Positions 6,816 to 14,083 of a DNA stretch of 16,201 nucleotides are shown one piece after another. Every line of letters starts with the position of its first letter. Position 1 is the first letter of the stretch. A program made the position numbers and the translations under genes. This DNA comes from CAWULT01 sp963923455. GTDB taxonomy: Bacteria > Acidobacteriota > Vicinamibacteria > Vicinamibacterales > UBA2999. The notes below the pieces were generated by a model, which had not been told where the DNA came from, searched no databases, and was given only the letters and a program-made list of their open reading frames with translations. The stretch is taken from assembly GCA_963923455.1 (NCBI GenBank), contig CAWULT010000107.1, positions 1 to 16,201 on the forward strand, given 5' to 3'.

Positions 6816-7661
6816 GTGCGAGCGGTTCAGGTCGGGTCCATCACCATCGGCCAGGGACGTCCCCTGGCTTTCATCGCGGGGCCGTGCGTCATCGAGAGCC
6901 CGGCGCACGCCGTCGAGATCGCCTCGGCGCTGCGCGAGATCGCGGCGCGCTGCGGCGTGCCGCTGATCTTCAAGGCCTCGTACGACAAGGCCAACCGGAC
7001 GTCGCGCGAGTCGTTCCGCGGCCCGGGCCTGGACGCCGGCCTGGCCGTGCTGGCCGACGTGAGGGCCCGTACGGGGCTGCCCGTGCTGACCGACATCCAC
7101 GAGCCGGCGCACGCCGCGCCCGCGGCCGCCGTCGTCGACGTGCTGCAGATTCCCGCCTTCCTGTCCCGGCAGACGGACCTGCTCGTGGCGGCCGCGCGGA
7201 CCGGCAAGCCGGTCAACGTCAAGAAGGGCCAGTTCCTCGCCCCGCGCGACATGCGCCACGTGATCGAGAAGGTCACCGCCGAGGGCAACCATGCGGTGCT
7301 CGTCACCGAGCGCGGATCGAGCTTCGGGTACAACAACCTGGTCGTCGACATGCGCGCCATCCCCATGTTGCGCGAGCTCGGCTACCCGGTCATCTTCGAC
7401 GTGACACACAGCCTGCAGCTGCCGGGCGCCGGCGACGGCGTCACGATCGGCCTGGCTCAGTACATCGAGCCGCTCGCCTCGGCCGGCGTCGCCGCCGGCG
7501 TGGACGCGGTCTTCATGGAGGTCCACGAGGACCCCTCGAAGGCCAGGAGCGACGCCGCCAACGCCCTGCGCCTCGACAAGGTCGAGGCGCTCATCCGGCG
7601 CCTGACGGCGATCCACGCCGTCGTCGCCCCGGGCGCGGCCTCGTGCGAGGCCGTGCCGTGA
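6816..7661 (+). CDS. kdsA: KDO-8-phosphate synthase, metal-dependent (class II) type
   Basis: Condenses arabinose-5-phosphate with phosphoenolpyruvate to KDO-8-phosphate. The product is 281 residues, normal length. Motifs are AGPCVIES (21-28), FKASYDKANRTS (52-63), QIPAFLSRQTDLL (111-123), NVKKGQF (134-140), FGYNNLVVDMR (170-180), FDVTHSLQLPG (194-204) and MEVHEDP (234-240). Cys24, His198, Glu235 and Asp246 correspond to the metal ligands of the Aquifex aeolicus enzyme (Cys11, His185, Glu222, Asp233) with a constant offset of 13. The metal-independent E. coli class has Asn in place of the Cys. The GTG at 6816 lies nine bases after the pyrG stop. TAGAAT overlaps that stop and ends 6 bases before the GTG, so an internal leaderless promoter is possible; AGG is also three bases upstream. 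It overlaps kdsD by four bases. Confidence 0.97.
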   Translation: MRAVQVGSITIGQGRPLAFIAGPCVIESPAHAVEIASALREIAARCGVPLIFKASYDKANRTSRESFRGPGLDAGLAVLADVRARTGLPVLTDIHEPAHAAPAAAVVDVLQIPAFLSRQTDLLVAAARTGKPVNVKKGQFLAPRDMRHVIEKVTAEGNHAVLVTERGSSFGYNNLVVDMRAIPMLRELGYPVIFDVTHSLQLPGAGDGVTIGLAQYIEPLASAGVAAGVDAVFMEVHEDPSKARSDAANALRLDKVEALIRRLTAIHAVVAPGAASCEAVP

Positions 7662-8632
7662 AGACGACGCGCCCTGCGGACCTCGACCTCGCGCGCCAGG
7701 TGCTGACTACCGAGGCCGCGGCGGTTCGCGCGCTCGTGGACCGCGTCGACGCCCACTTCGAGCAGGCCGTCCAGCTGCTGCTGGAGTGCCGGGGCCGCGT
7801 GATCGTCACGGGCATGGGCAAGTCGGGGATCATCTGCCGCAAGATCGCCGCCACGTTCTCGAGCACGGGCACGCCGGCGCACTTCCTGCATCCGGCCGAG
7901 GCCGTCCACGGTGACCTCGGGGTGATCCAGTCCGACGACGTGGTGCTCGCCCTGAGTTACAACGGCGAGACGCGCGAACTGCTGCGACTGATCGAGGCGA
8001 TCAAGCGCCTCGGCACACGCCTCATCGCCATGACGGGCGATCCCGGCTCCACGCTCGGCCAGTCCGCCGACGTGGTGCTCGACTGTCATGTCTCGGAGGA
8101 GGCCTGCCCGATGAACCTCGTGCCGACCGCGAGCACGACGGCCGCGCTGGCGCTCGGCGACGCGCTGGCGATGACGCTGCTCGTGGCCAAGGGCTTCTCC
8201 GAGGACGACTTCCTCGACCGGCACCCGGGCGGCAAGATCGGCAAGAAGCTGATGCGCGTCGAGCACCTGATGCACCGCGGCGCGGAGGCCCCCGTCGTCC
8301 GGGACGACACGCCGATGGCCGAGGTCATCGCCGAGATGTCGCGCAAGGGCCTCGGGATGACGTGCGTGGTTGACGCGAACGGCACGCTCGCCGGGATCAT
8401 CACCGACGGGGACCTCCGCCGTCACCTGGCCGGCGGTGGCACCCTGCTCGAGCGCCGGGCCGCCGACGTGATGACGCGCCAGCCGGCGACGATTGCGCCA
8501 CATACCCTCGCCACCGAGGCGCTGAACGTCCTCGAGCGGCGAAAGATCACCTCCGTCGTCGTCGTGGACGACGGGTTCGCGGTGGCGGGCGTCGTGCACC
8601 TGCACGACCTCTGGCGGACCGAGATGTTCTGA
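7658..8632 (+). CDS. kdsD: D-arabinose-5-phosphate isomerase (SIS plus two CBS domains)
   Basis: Interconverts ribulose-5-phosphate and arabinose-5-phosphate, the substrate of KdsA. From the GTG at 7658 the product is 324 residues, matching KdsD/GutQ (~325). The start overlaps the kdsA stop as GTGA, and GAGG lies seven bases upstream. The SIS sugar-phosphate domain spans ~42-175, with TGMGKSG (51-57), HPAEAVHGDLG (78-88) and ALSYNGET (98-105). Two further family motifs are VPTASTTAALALGDALA and DFLDRHPGGKIGKKL (184-198). Two CBS domains follow at ~202-258 and ~268-322, each with a conserved 'V.D..G...G' core. KdsD and GutQ are not separable by sequence alone, but placement between kdsA and lapB supports the KDO role. 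Confidence 0.95.
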   Translation: MKTTRPADLDLARQVLTTEAAAVRALVDRVDAHFEQAVQLLLECRGRVIVTGMGKSGIICRKIAATFSSTGTPAHFLHPAEAVHGDLGVIQSDDVVLALSYNGETRELLRLIEAIKRLGTRLIAMTGDPGSTLGQSADVVLDCHVSEEACPMNLVPTASTTAALALGDALAMTLLVAKGFSEDDFLDRHPGGKIGKKLMRVEHLMHRGAEAPVVRDDTPMAEVIAEMSRKGLGMTCVVDANGTLAGIITDGDLRRHLAGGGTLLERRAADVMTRQPATIAPHTLATEALNVLERRKITSVVVVDDGFAVAGVVHLHDLWRTEMF

Positions 8633-8646
8633 CGGCGCGGCTGGCC

Positions 8647-9873
8647 ATGCCCCCCTACGCGCTGATAGCGACGCTGATCGCACTGCTCGCCGGGATCGTG
8701 ATCGGCAAGGCCTGGGAACGCTACAAGCTGCGCGACGGCCGCTGGGTCGACCGCCGGCGCCTGCGCGAGACCCCGCACTACATGCTGGGCCTGAACTACC
8801 TCGTCGACAACCAGGTCGATCAGGCCATCGACGAGTTGACCCAGGCCACCTCCAGCGACAACGACGCGCTCGAGATCCGGATGATCCTCGGCAACCTGTA
8901 CCGGCAGAAGGGCCAGGTCGGGCGCGCCATCACGATTCACCAGTCGCTGCTGCAGCGGCCCGACCTCAGGCCCCTGGAGCACGCGTACGTCCTGCTCTGC
9001 CTCGGGCTCGACTTCCGGCACGCCGGTTTCATCGACCGCGCGCTCGATTCGTTCACCGACGTCGTCCGGCTCGACCCGCAGAACCGCTACGCGCTGGCGA
9101 ACCTGCAGAAGCTCCACGAGGACCAGCACCGCTGGGCCGACGCGGCGGCCGTTCGCGAGCAGATCGCCGGCCTCGACGGCCCGGGCCGCACCGGGAACGC
9201 CGGCGTCCTCGGCTTCCTCCGCAACGAGATCGGCCGCGAGCAGGCCAGCACCGGCGACCCGGGCGGGGCCGTCCGGACCTTCCGCGAGGCGATCGACATC
9301 GACCCGTTGACGACGCCTGCGTACCTGAATCTCGGGGACGCCCGGTTGCAGCAGGGTGACGTCGCCGGCGCCGTGGAAGCCTGGGAGCGCCTGACGCAGG
9401 TGCTGCCCGACCGCGCGCACCTCGCCTTCGACCGGCTCGAGCGGGCGTACCGGACCCTCGGGACGCCGGGCCGCTTCGCGGACCTGTGCCATCGCCTCGT
9501 CGAGCGGCAGCCGCAGGACTGGCGCGCGCGGCACGCGCTGGCCCGGCATCTGTCGGCAGCCGGGCGGCACCACGACGCGCTCGCCATGCTGCTCGACGCG
9601 CTCGCCCACAACCCGCACGGGCTCGTGCTGCACCTGGAGATCTGGCGGACGCTCTCGGCACTCGGCCTCGACCGCGCGCTCGTGGACCGCTACGTCGAGC
9701 TGACGCGCCACGCGGTCTTCTACCTCGACCCGCACGTCTGCGTACGCTGCCGCTACCGCAGCACGGAACTGCTGTGGCTGTGCCCGCAGTGCCACGAATG
9801 GAACACCTTCGTCGAGGAACGGATCGCACCGGCGCTGGCCCACGCGGTCGAGGCGCTGGCGAGCGAATCCTGA
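8647..9873 (+). CDS. lapB: LapB (YciM)-like lipopolysaccharide assembly regulator
   Basis: In E. coli, LapB is an inner-membrane TPR protein that presents LpxC to the FtsH protease and so sets LPS output. The 408-residue product has the same layout. One N-terminal membrane helix covers residues ~4-20 (YALIATLIALLAGIVIG), then the cytosolic start of the TPR region (YMLGLNYLVDNQVDQAIDEL). Several TPR repeats run to ~340, and a C-terminal rubredoxin-like knuckle has Cys365, Cys368, Cys379 and Cys382 (CVRC and CPQC). The HEWNT after the last Cys recalls the RAWST of E. coli LapB. It begins 14 bases after kdsD and ends one base before coaE, clearly in the operon. E. coli lapB sits beside lapA and pyrF; here its neighbours are KDO genes, which fits a role in LPS control. 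No clear Shine-Dalgarno is seen. Confidence 0.88.
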   Translation: MPPYALIATLIALLAGIVIGKAWERYKLRDGRWVDRRRLRETPHYMLGLNYLVDNQVDQAIDELTQATSSDNDALEIRMILGNLYRQKGQVGRAITIHQSLLQRPDLRPLEHAYVLLCLGLDFRHAGFIDRALDSFTDVVRLDPQNRYALANLQKLHEDQHRWADAAAVREQIAGLDGPGRTGNAGVLGFLRNEIGREQASTGDPGGAVRTFREAIDIDPLTTPAYLNLGDARLQQGDVAGAVEAWERLTQVLPDRAHLAFDRLERAYRTLGTPGRFADLCHRLVERQPQDWRARHALARHLSAAGRHHDALAMLLDALAHNPHGLVLHLEIWRTLSALGLDRALVDRYVELTRHAVFYLDPHVCVRCRYRSTELLWLCPQCHEWNTFVEERIAPALAHAVEALASES

Positions 9874-9874
9874 C

Positions 9875-10477
9875 ATGCCGACGCGCCGGGTCGCACTCAC
9901 GGGAGGCATCGCCACGGGCAAGAGCGACGTGCTGGCCCGGTTCGCCGCGCTGGGCGTCCCGACGGTCGATGCCGACGTGCTGGCCCGCGACGCCGTCCGG
10001 CCCGGCACGCCGGGGCTCGCGGCGGTCGTGGCGCGGTTCGGCGCCGGCGTCCTGGCCGCCGACGGCACCCTCGACCGAGCCAGGCTCGGGACGATCGTGT
10101 TCGCCGACGCCCGGGCCCGCCGTGACCTCGAGGCCATCGTGCACCCCGCCGTCCGCGCCGAGATGGATCGCTGGTTCTCGCGGCTGCCGCCCCACCACGC
10201 CGTCGCCGTCGCCGACGTGCCCCTGCTCTACGAGACCGGCCGCGACGCCGAGTTCGACGCCGTGATCGTCGCCATCTGCCCGACGGACCTGCAGCTGGCG
10301 CGCCTCGTCGCCCGGAACGGCCTCTCCCCCGACGAGGCCCAGCGCCGCATCGCCGCGCAGTGGCCGACGGCCGACAAGGCCGCACGGGCCACCCACGTCA
10401 TCTGGACCGACGGCACGTTCGAGCGGACCGACGCCCAGGTGCGCGCCGTGCTGGACGCGCTCGCGCCGCCGGGCTGA
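9875..10477 (+). CDS. coaE: Dephospho-CoA kinase
   Basis: Phosphorylates dephospho-CoA at the 3'-hydroxyl of ribose, the last step of coenzyme A synthesis. The product is 200 residues, the family norm. The Walker A motif GGIATGKS is at residues 10-17. The substrate-binding VDADVLARDAV follows (Asp32, Asp34), then the EAIVHPAVRAEM region and ADVPLLYETG, both typical of CoaE. Arg-rich lid residues (QRRIAAQWP) and a C-terminal VIWTDGT complete it. The ATG lies one base after the lapB stop, so it is probably translated by coupling. It is the last gene of the operon and is convergent with the metallophosphoesterase gene, 29 bases away. Only an imperfect hairpin (CCGGGC 10469-10474 / GCCCGG 10487-10492) is present at this junction. 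Confidence 0.96.
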   Translation: MPTRRVALTGGIATGKSDVLARFAALGVPTVDADVLARDAVRPGTPGLAAVVARFGAGVLAADGTLDRARLGTIVFADARARRDLEAIVHPAVRAEMDRWFSRLPPHHAVAVADVPLLYETGRDAEFDAVIVAICPTDLQLARLVARNGLSPDEAQRRIAAQWPTADKAARATHVIWTDGTFERTDAQVRAVLDALAPPG

Positions 10478-10506
10478 GGCCGGCGCGCCCGGGCGGATGG
10501 CGCCGT

Positions 10507-12186
10507 TCAGGTCACGACGATCGCCGGCTCGATCGAACCGGGCGGGGTCGCGGAGGGATCGTCCGGTGCCAGCTGCGCGTCGTGGGCGCCGGCGCCAGGC
10601 ACGGGCGCCCAGCGGCGCGGTACGCGGCGAATCCCGACGGGGAAGATCCGCAACCGGCCGTCGCCGTCGATGTGCAGACGGAGGAAGTGCTTGTAGTCCT
10701 CGATTCGCAGCGACGAGAACGCCTCGTTGGCGTGCCGGCCGAACGCGTTCAGCGACACGAGCAGATAGATCCCCATCAGCAGCGAGCCGACGACCCAGCC
10801 ACCACCGAAGAGCGCCGCGCCGACGACGAGCGGCGTGACCATGCCCGACGCCGTGAGCCAGGGCACCTCCGGCACCGTCGCGGCGACGGACGCGCCAGCG
10901 ACGCCGAGCCCGTAGGCGGCGCCCAGGTGCGCCGCGGCGTGGAGCGAACCCGCGACCCGGCGGTACCACCACGCGTGCGTGTCGGTGAACAGGACGAAGC
11001 CGAGCAACACGAGCAGCGGGCCGGCCACGCGTCCGAGGCCACCCGTCTGCCACCACCAGCCCACGAGCAGGTAGACAGCGGCAGTGACCCACCCAAAACG
11101 CGGGTTCAGCCACGGAAACGCCAGATTGCGCCAGGTGAGCCGGCGTGAGACGGCTTCGTCGGGAAACGCGGCACGCTGCGCGAACCCGCCAGGAAGCGTC
11201 GAGACGTCGGCGCCGTGTGTCGGGTGCAGGAACGCGCCTCCCCCGCCCGCGGTGATCTTCTGCGCGCCGCCGTCGTCGGCGTGGCGTCGGTAATGGTGCA
11301 GGTCACCGGCCAGGTGCACGCGCACGCGCGCCCCGGCCCGGTCGAACACCCCTTCGAGATAGCGCAGGTTGTTCTCGTTGACCTCGGGATCGAGCGTCCG
11401 GTAGGTCTCGCTGAGCACCCAGTGCGGCTCCGCGGTGCACAGGATGATACGGTCGCCCGGGTCCATCGACGCGGCGGCGCGCTTGAAGTAGGCCACCTGC
11501 AGCGCGTCGACGTCGGACCCGAGCTGGAAGTCGGCGGCGATGAGCCACCAGCGGCCCGGCAGCCGCAGCGCGAAATAGCTGCGCCGCTGGCGCGTGCGCC
11601 AGCCCTGGAACCAGCGCTGGCTGCAGAACAGACGCGTGAACGACACGAGGCTGTCGTACCAGTCGTGGTTGCCCGGCAGCGCGAACACGTCGGGCTCGGG
11701 CGCCGCCGAGTAGTTGCGCGCCGTCTCGAACGGGCAGACCAGCCGCTCCTGATAGTCGCGCCGGCTGGCCGAGGGATACACCTGGTCGCCGCCGAACACG
11801 AGCAGCCGACCCGGCACGGTCGTGACGGGTTGGCCATGCTCCCCCACGGCCGTGAGCGCCGGTCGCGTCAGCCAGTAGGCGACCGCGTAGGTCGAGTTCC
11901 ATCCGTCTCCCGTGTCGGCCACGTAGTCGAGCCACAGTCCGTCGCGCGGGCGGCCGGCCTCGTCCAGCGTGTAGTCGAAATAGTCGGGCTGATCGCTCGT
12001 GGCCAGCGCCTCGAGCAGCCGGTAGTCGGAGTGCCGGCCGAAGATGGTCGAGACGAGGACGTCGAAGGCCGTGGAAACGAGGGGCCCGGGATCGAACCAG
12101 CCCACCATCGGCCGTCGCCGGCCGGGCGGCGGAGGCGCGACGGCGCTCGGGAGCGCGGCGGGCGGATCGAGCGAACGGGCGGACAT
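10507..12186 (-). CDS. Membrane-anchored calcineurin-like metallophosphoesterase
   Basis: The product is 559 residues in two parts. Residues ~85-320 carry metallophosphoesterase motifs: DYVADTGDG (87-95), GGDQVYP (132-138), GNHDW (172-176), AEPHW (252-256) and HLAGDLHHY (291-299). These supply the Asp, Asn and His ligands of a two-metal site, although the first motif is not the classical DxH. Residues ~365-480 hold about four hydrophobic segments (around 366-381, 387-401, 412-436 and 448-478), then a basic C-terminal tail ending in a Pro-rich stretch. There is no signal peptide, so the catalytic part is probably cytosolic, but orientation is uncertain. The substrate is unknown; nucleotides, phospholipids and sugar phosphates are all possible. 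The ATG at 12186 has only a weak GAG upstream, and Met27 is an alternative start. Divergent from the VOC gene. Confidence 0.88.
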   Translation of the reverse strand: MSARSLDPPAALPSAVAPPPPGRRRPMVGWFDPGPLVSTAFDVLVSTIFGRHSDYRLLEALATSDQPDYFDYTLDEAGRPRDGLWLDYVADTGDGWNSTYAVAYWLTRPALTAVGEHGQPVTTVPGRLLVFGGDQVYPSASRRDYQERLVCPFETARNYSAAPEPDVFALPGNHDWYDSLVSFTRLFCSQRWFQGWRTRQRRSYFALRLPGRWWLIAADFQLGSDVDALQVAYFKRAAASMDPGDRIILCTAEPHWVLSETYRTLDPEVNENNLRYLEGVFDRAGARVRVHLAGDLHHYRRHADDGGAQKITAGGGGAFLHPTHGADVSTLPGGFAQRAAFPDEAVSRRLTWRNLAFPWLNPRFGWVTAAVYLLVGWWWQTGGLGRVAGPLLVLLGFVLFTDTHAWWYRRVAGSLHAAAHLGAAYGLGVAGASVAATVPEVPWLTASGMVTPLVVGAALFGGGWVVGSLLMGIYLLVSLNAFGRHANEAFSSLRIEDYKHFLRLHIDGDGRLRIFPVGIRRVPRRWAPVPGAGAHDAQLAPDDPSATPPGSIEPAIVVT

Positions 12187-12209
12187 GCGGGGCTCGGAGG
12201 TTGCCGGCG

Positions 12210-12215
12210 ATCTTA
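12210..12215 (-). promoter_or_regulatory. Possible -10 element (TAAGAT) for the metallophosphoesterase gene
   Basis: Read on the minus strand, TAAGAT lies 23 bases before the ATG at 12186, the same hexamer as before the 3716-4231 gene. It shares a 57-base divergent region with the VOC promoter. No -35 is seen. Confidence 0.3.
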
Positions 12216-12226
12216 CATCCCGCCCC

Positions 12227-12235
12227 TGCTACCAT
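12227..12235 (+). promoter_or_regulatory. Extended -10-like element (TGCTACCAT) for the VOC gene
   Basis: TG-n-TACCAT ends 8 bases before the ATG at 12244. The predicted transcription start is at or just before the ATG, so the message may be leaderless. There is no Shine-Dalgarno in the gap. Confidence 0.4.
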
Positions 12236-12243
12236 TGGCCGCC

Positions 12244-13284
12244 ATGATCAGACTCGCCGTCGTGTTCGCCGCCCTGCTGCTCGCGCCGCCGGCCGGGGCG
12301 CAGGCGCCCCCGCCGCCGGCCGGCCCCCCGCCGACGGGTATCGTCGTCGGTTCTGGCAACTTCTTCAGCCCCATCGTCGCGGACCTCGATCGGGCCATCG
12401 CCTTCTACCGGGAGGGCCTCGGCCTCGAGGTCATGGGCACGCCGACCACTGGCGACACCAACGCCCCGATCCGCAACATGTTCGGCGTGCCCGACGCGCG
12501 GCTTCGCTGGACCGTGGCGCGGCAGGCCGGCCTCCGCGGAGGGGTCGAGATCGTCGAGATCACGACGATCCCGCGAACGCCGCGCCTCCGCCGCCCGAAC
12601 GATCCGGGCGCCGTCACGCTGGTGGCGATCGTGCGCGACATCGGGGCCGTCTCGGCGCGGCTGCTCGCACACGGGGGCACCGTCGTGACGAAGAGTGGCA
12701 GGGCGGTGACGCTGCCGATGCGCGGCGGCACGGCTCGCGCCGTCACGATCGCCGATCCCGACGGCCACTTCGTCGAGCTGGTGCAGCCCGATTCACCGCC
12801 GGCAGCGGCGCCGGTGGCCGCCGGCGTGCTCGAGGTGCGGGTCCGCCTGACCGTCGACGACGCCGCGCAGGCGCTGCGCCTCTACGGCGACGTGCTCGGC
12901 CTGAAGCCGGTGCCGGTCAACGCCTTCCAGAACGACCCGGCAGTCCTCGACATGCTGGGCGTCGGCACGGGAGCGTTCCGGTTCGCGTCGGCGCAGGTGC
13001 CCACCACCGGCCTGACGCTCGAGTTCATCGAGTACAAGAGCACGGACCGGAAGACCGTGCGCGGCGACATCCAGGACCCGGGCTCGACGCGGATCCAGCT
13101 GCAGGTGCGCGACGTCGACGAGGCGATCCGCGCGCTGACGGCCCGCGGCGGCCGCGTGGTGTCGGCTGGCGGCGTGCCCGTCGAGCTGCCCGGACGGGCC
13201 GGCGCGACGACGAGGGCCGCGATCGTCCGCGACCCGAACAACCTGTTCCTCGTGCTGATTCAGGCCCCGAGACAGGCGAACTGA
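12244..13284 (+). CDS. Exported protein with two VOC (glyoxalase/bleomycin-resistance-like) domains
   Basis: The product is 346 residues. The first ~20 form a signal peptide (basic MIR, hydrophobic VVFAALLLAPP, cleavage near AGA or AQA), then a Pro-rich linker. Two VOC domains follow at ~37-182 and ~194-342. Each has the paired beta-alpha-beta pattern, recognisable in DLDRAIAFYREGLGLEV (48-64) and DDAAQALRLYGDVLGLK (205-221). The first ends in DPDGHFVELVQ, keeping a glutamate (Glu178) typical of a metal site. The second ends in DPNNLFLVLIQ and has lost it. No clear histidine ligand is seen on the first strands, so metal binding is uncertain. Export from the cytosol argues against a methylglyoxal-glutathione lyase. 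Function unknown. It follows a divergent promoter region and ends at a strong hairpin. Confidence 0.88.
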   Translation: MIRLAVVFAALLLAPPAGAQAPPPPAGPPPTGIVVGSGNFFSPIVADLDRAIAFYREGLGLEVMGTPTTGDTNAPIRNMFGVPDARLRWTVARQAGLRGGVEIVEITTIPRTPRLRRPNDPGAVTLVAIVRDIGAVSARLLAHGGTVVTKSGRAVTLPMRGGTARAVTIADPDGHFVELVQPDSPPAAAPVAAGVLEVRVRLTVDDAAQALRLYGDVLGLKPVPVNAFQNDPAVLDMLGVGTGAFRFASAQVPTTGLTLEFIEYKSTDRKTVRGDIQDPGSTRIQLQVRDVDEAIRALTARGGRVVSAGGVPVELPGRAGATTRAAIVRDPNNLFLVLIQAPRQAN

Positions 13285-13287
13285 GCG

Positions 13288-13316
13288 GGTGACGCGGCAC
13301 CGGCCGCCGCGTCACC
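13288..13316. terminator. GC-rich hairpin between convergent VOC and hemerythrin-like genes
   Basis: A perfect 11-bp stem GGTGACGCGGC (13288-13298) / GCCGCGTCACC (13306-13316) has the 7-base loop ACCGGCC. It starts four bases after the VOC stop. A second small hairpin follows (CCGGCC 13315-13320 / GGCCGG 13324-13329). No T-tract on either side. Confidence 0.6.
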
Positions 13317-13333
13317 GGCCCCGGGCCGGCACC

Positions 13334-14083
13334 TCACGCCGGCCACCCCTGACGCTCGCGCTCACCCGAGCAGAACGCGGCACGCAGCGTCGCGCCGTCC
13401 CGTTCGCCCAGCACCGAGGCCGCGAAGTCGAGGAAGCCCGCGAACACCTCCGGGGGCATGCCGGCCCGTGCATTGCCGAAGAGCGCCACCCGCTCGGCCG
13501 GCGTCATGGCCGGCAGCATCCACCGCAGCCCGAGCATCGTCTGCTCCGGGGTGTGCGACGCGATGATCTGCCCCTCGACGGCCAGCAGTTCGGCGTCGGT
13601 GTAGGCCTCCCACAGCACGGACTGGTTGTGCGTCTCCTCCTCGAACATGTGCTCGAAGTTGTCGGCCACGAACAGCGACAGCCGCTGGTAGAGCACCGCC
13701 AGCGCCGTGGTGCGCGCCGCGCCGCTGCTGCGCTCGACGCACTGCGTGTCGGACAGCAGCGCCTCGAAGGCCTGCTCGTGCGCCACGTGCTCGTCGGCGG
13801 TACCGGTCGACGAGCCAGGCCGGCGCGCCTCCATCGCGGGATGGATGAACTGGTTCTCGCCGTGCAGGTGCACCTGGCACAGCGCGACGAGCGACCGCAC
13901 GGCGGCCACGGCGGCGGCCACCGCCGCGGGGTCGTCGGCGTCGGTGCGGCCGACCAGGTGCAGGGCGTCCATCATGCAGGCGCGGATGCCCTTGTGAATG
14001 CTGGTGAACATCGGGACGCGCGGGGCCGGGGTCGCCGTGGCCGGGGCCTGGGGCGCGAGGACGTCGAGGGTGGTGGTCTGCAT
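13334..14083 (-). CDS. Hemerythrin-like (HHE) domain protein
   Basis: Predicted four-helix-bundle protein that could carry a di-iron centre and bind O2 or NO, or act in iron or redox handling. The 249-residue product starts at the ATG at 14083, with AGGAGA six bases upstream, the best ribosome-binding site in the window. After an Ala/Pro-rich ~22-residue N-terminus come candidate ligands: His30 (SIHKGIRACMMDAL), His74 and Glu76 (HLHGENQFIHP), His81, His99 and His102 (DEHVAHE), His145 (DNFEHMFEEE), Glu148-150 and His152. Residues ~160-240 form a helical C-terminal extension. The spacing is looser than in classical hemerythrins, so metal binding is inferred. No signal peptide or membrane segment. 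Divergent from two flavin-barrel genes across 197 bases. Confidence 0.85.
   Translation of the reverse strand: MQTTTLDVLAPQAPATATPAPRVPMFTSIHKGIRACMMDALHLVGRTDADDPAAVAAAVAAVRSLVALCQVHLHGENQFIHPAMEARRPGSSTGTADEHVAHEQAFEALLSDTQCVERSSGAARTTALAVLYQRLSLFVADNFEHMFEEETHNQSVLWEAYTDAELLAVEGQIIASHTPEQTMLGLRWMLPAMTPAERVALFGNARAGMPPEVFAGFLDFAASVLGERDGATLRAAFCSGERERQGWPA

Noticed and set aside
6225..7616. Minus-strand open frame (463 codons) opposite pyrG and kdsA
   Set aside because: Antisense shadow created by GC-rich codon usage; no domain seen and both plus-strand genes are certain.
9053..11113. Long minus-strand open frame (686 codons) across lapB, coaE and the metallophosphoesterase
   Set aside because: Arg/Gly/Ala-biased with no family motif; three well-supported genes occupy the same DNA.
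10507..12186. Metallophosphoesterase as the missing KDO-8-phosphate phosphatase
   Set aside because: It is on the opposite strand, outside the operon, membrane-anchored and unrelated to KdsC; there is no evidence for this substrate.
12244..13284. Glyoxalase I (gloA)
   Set aside because: It has a signal peptide, two full VOC domains and an incomplete set of metal ligands.
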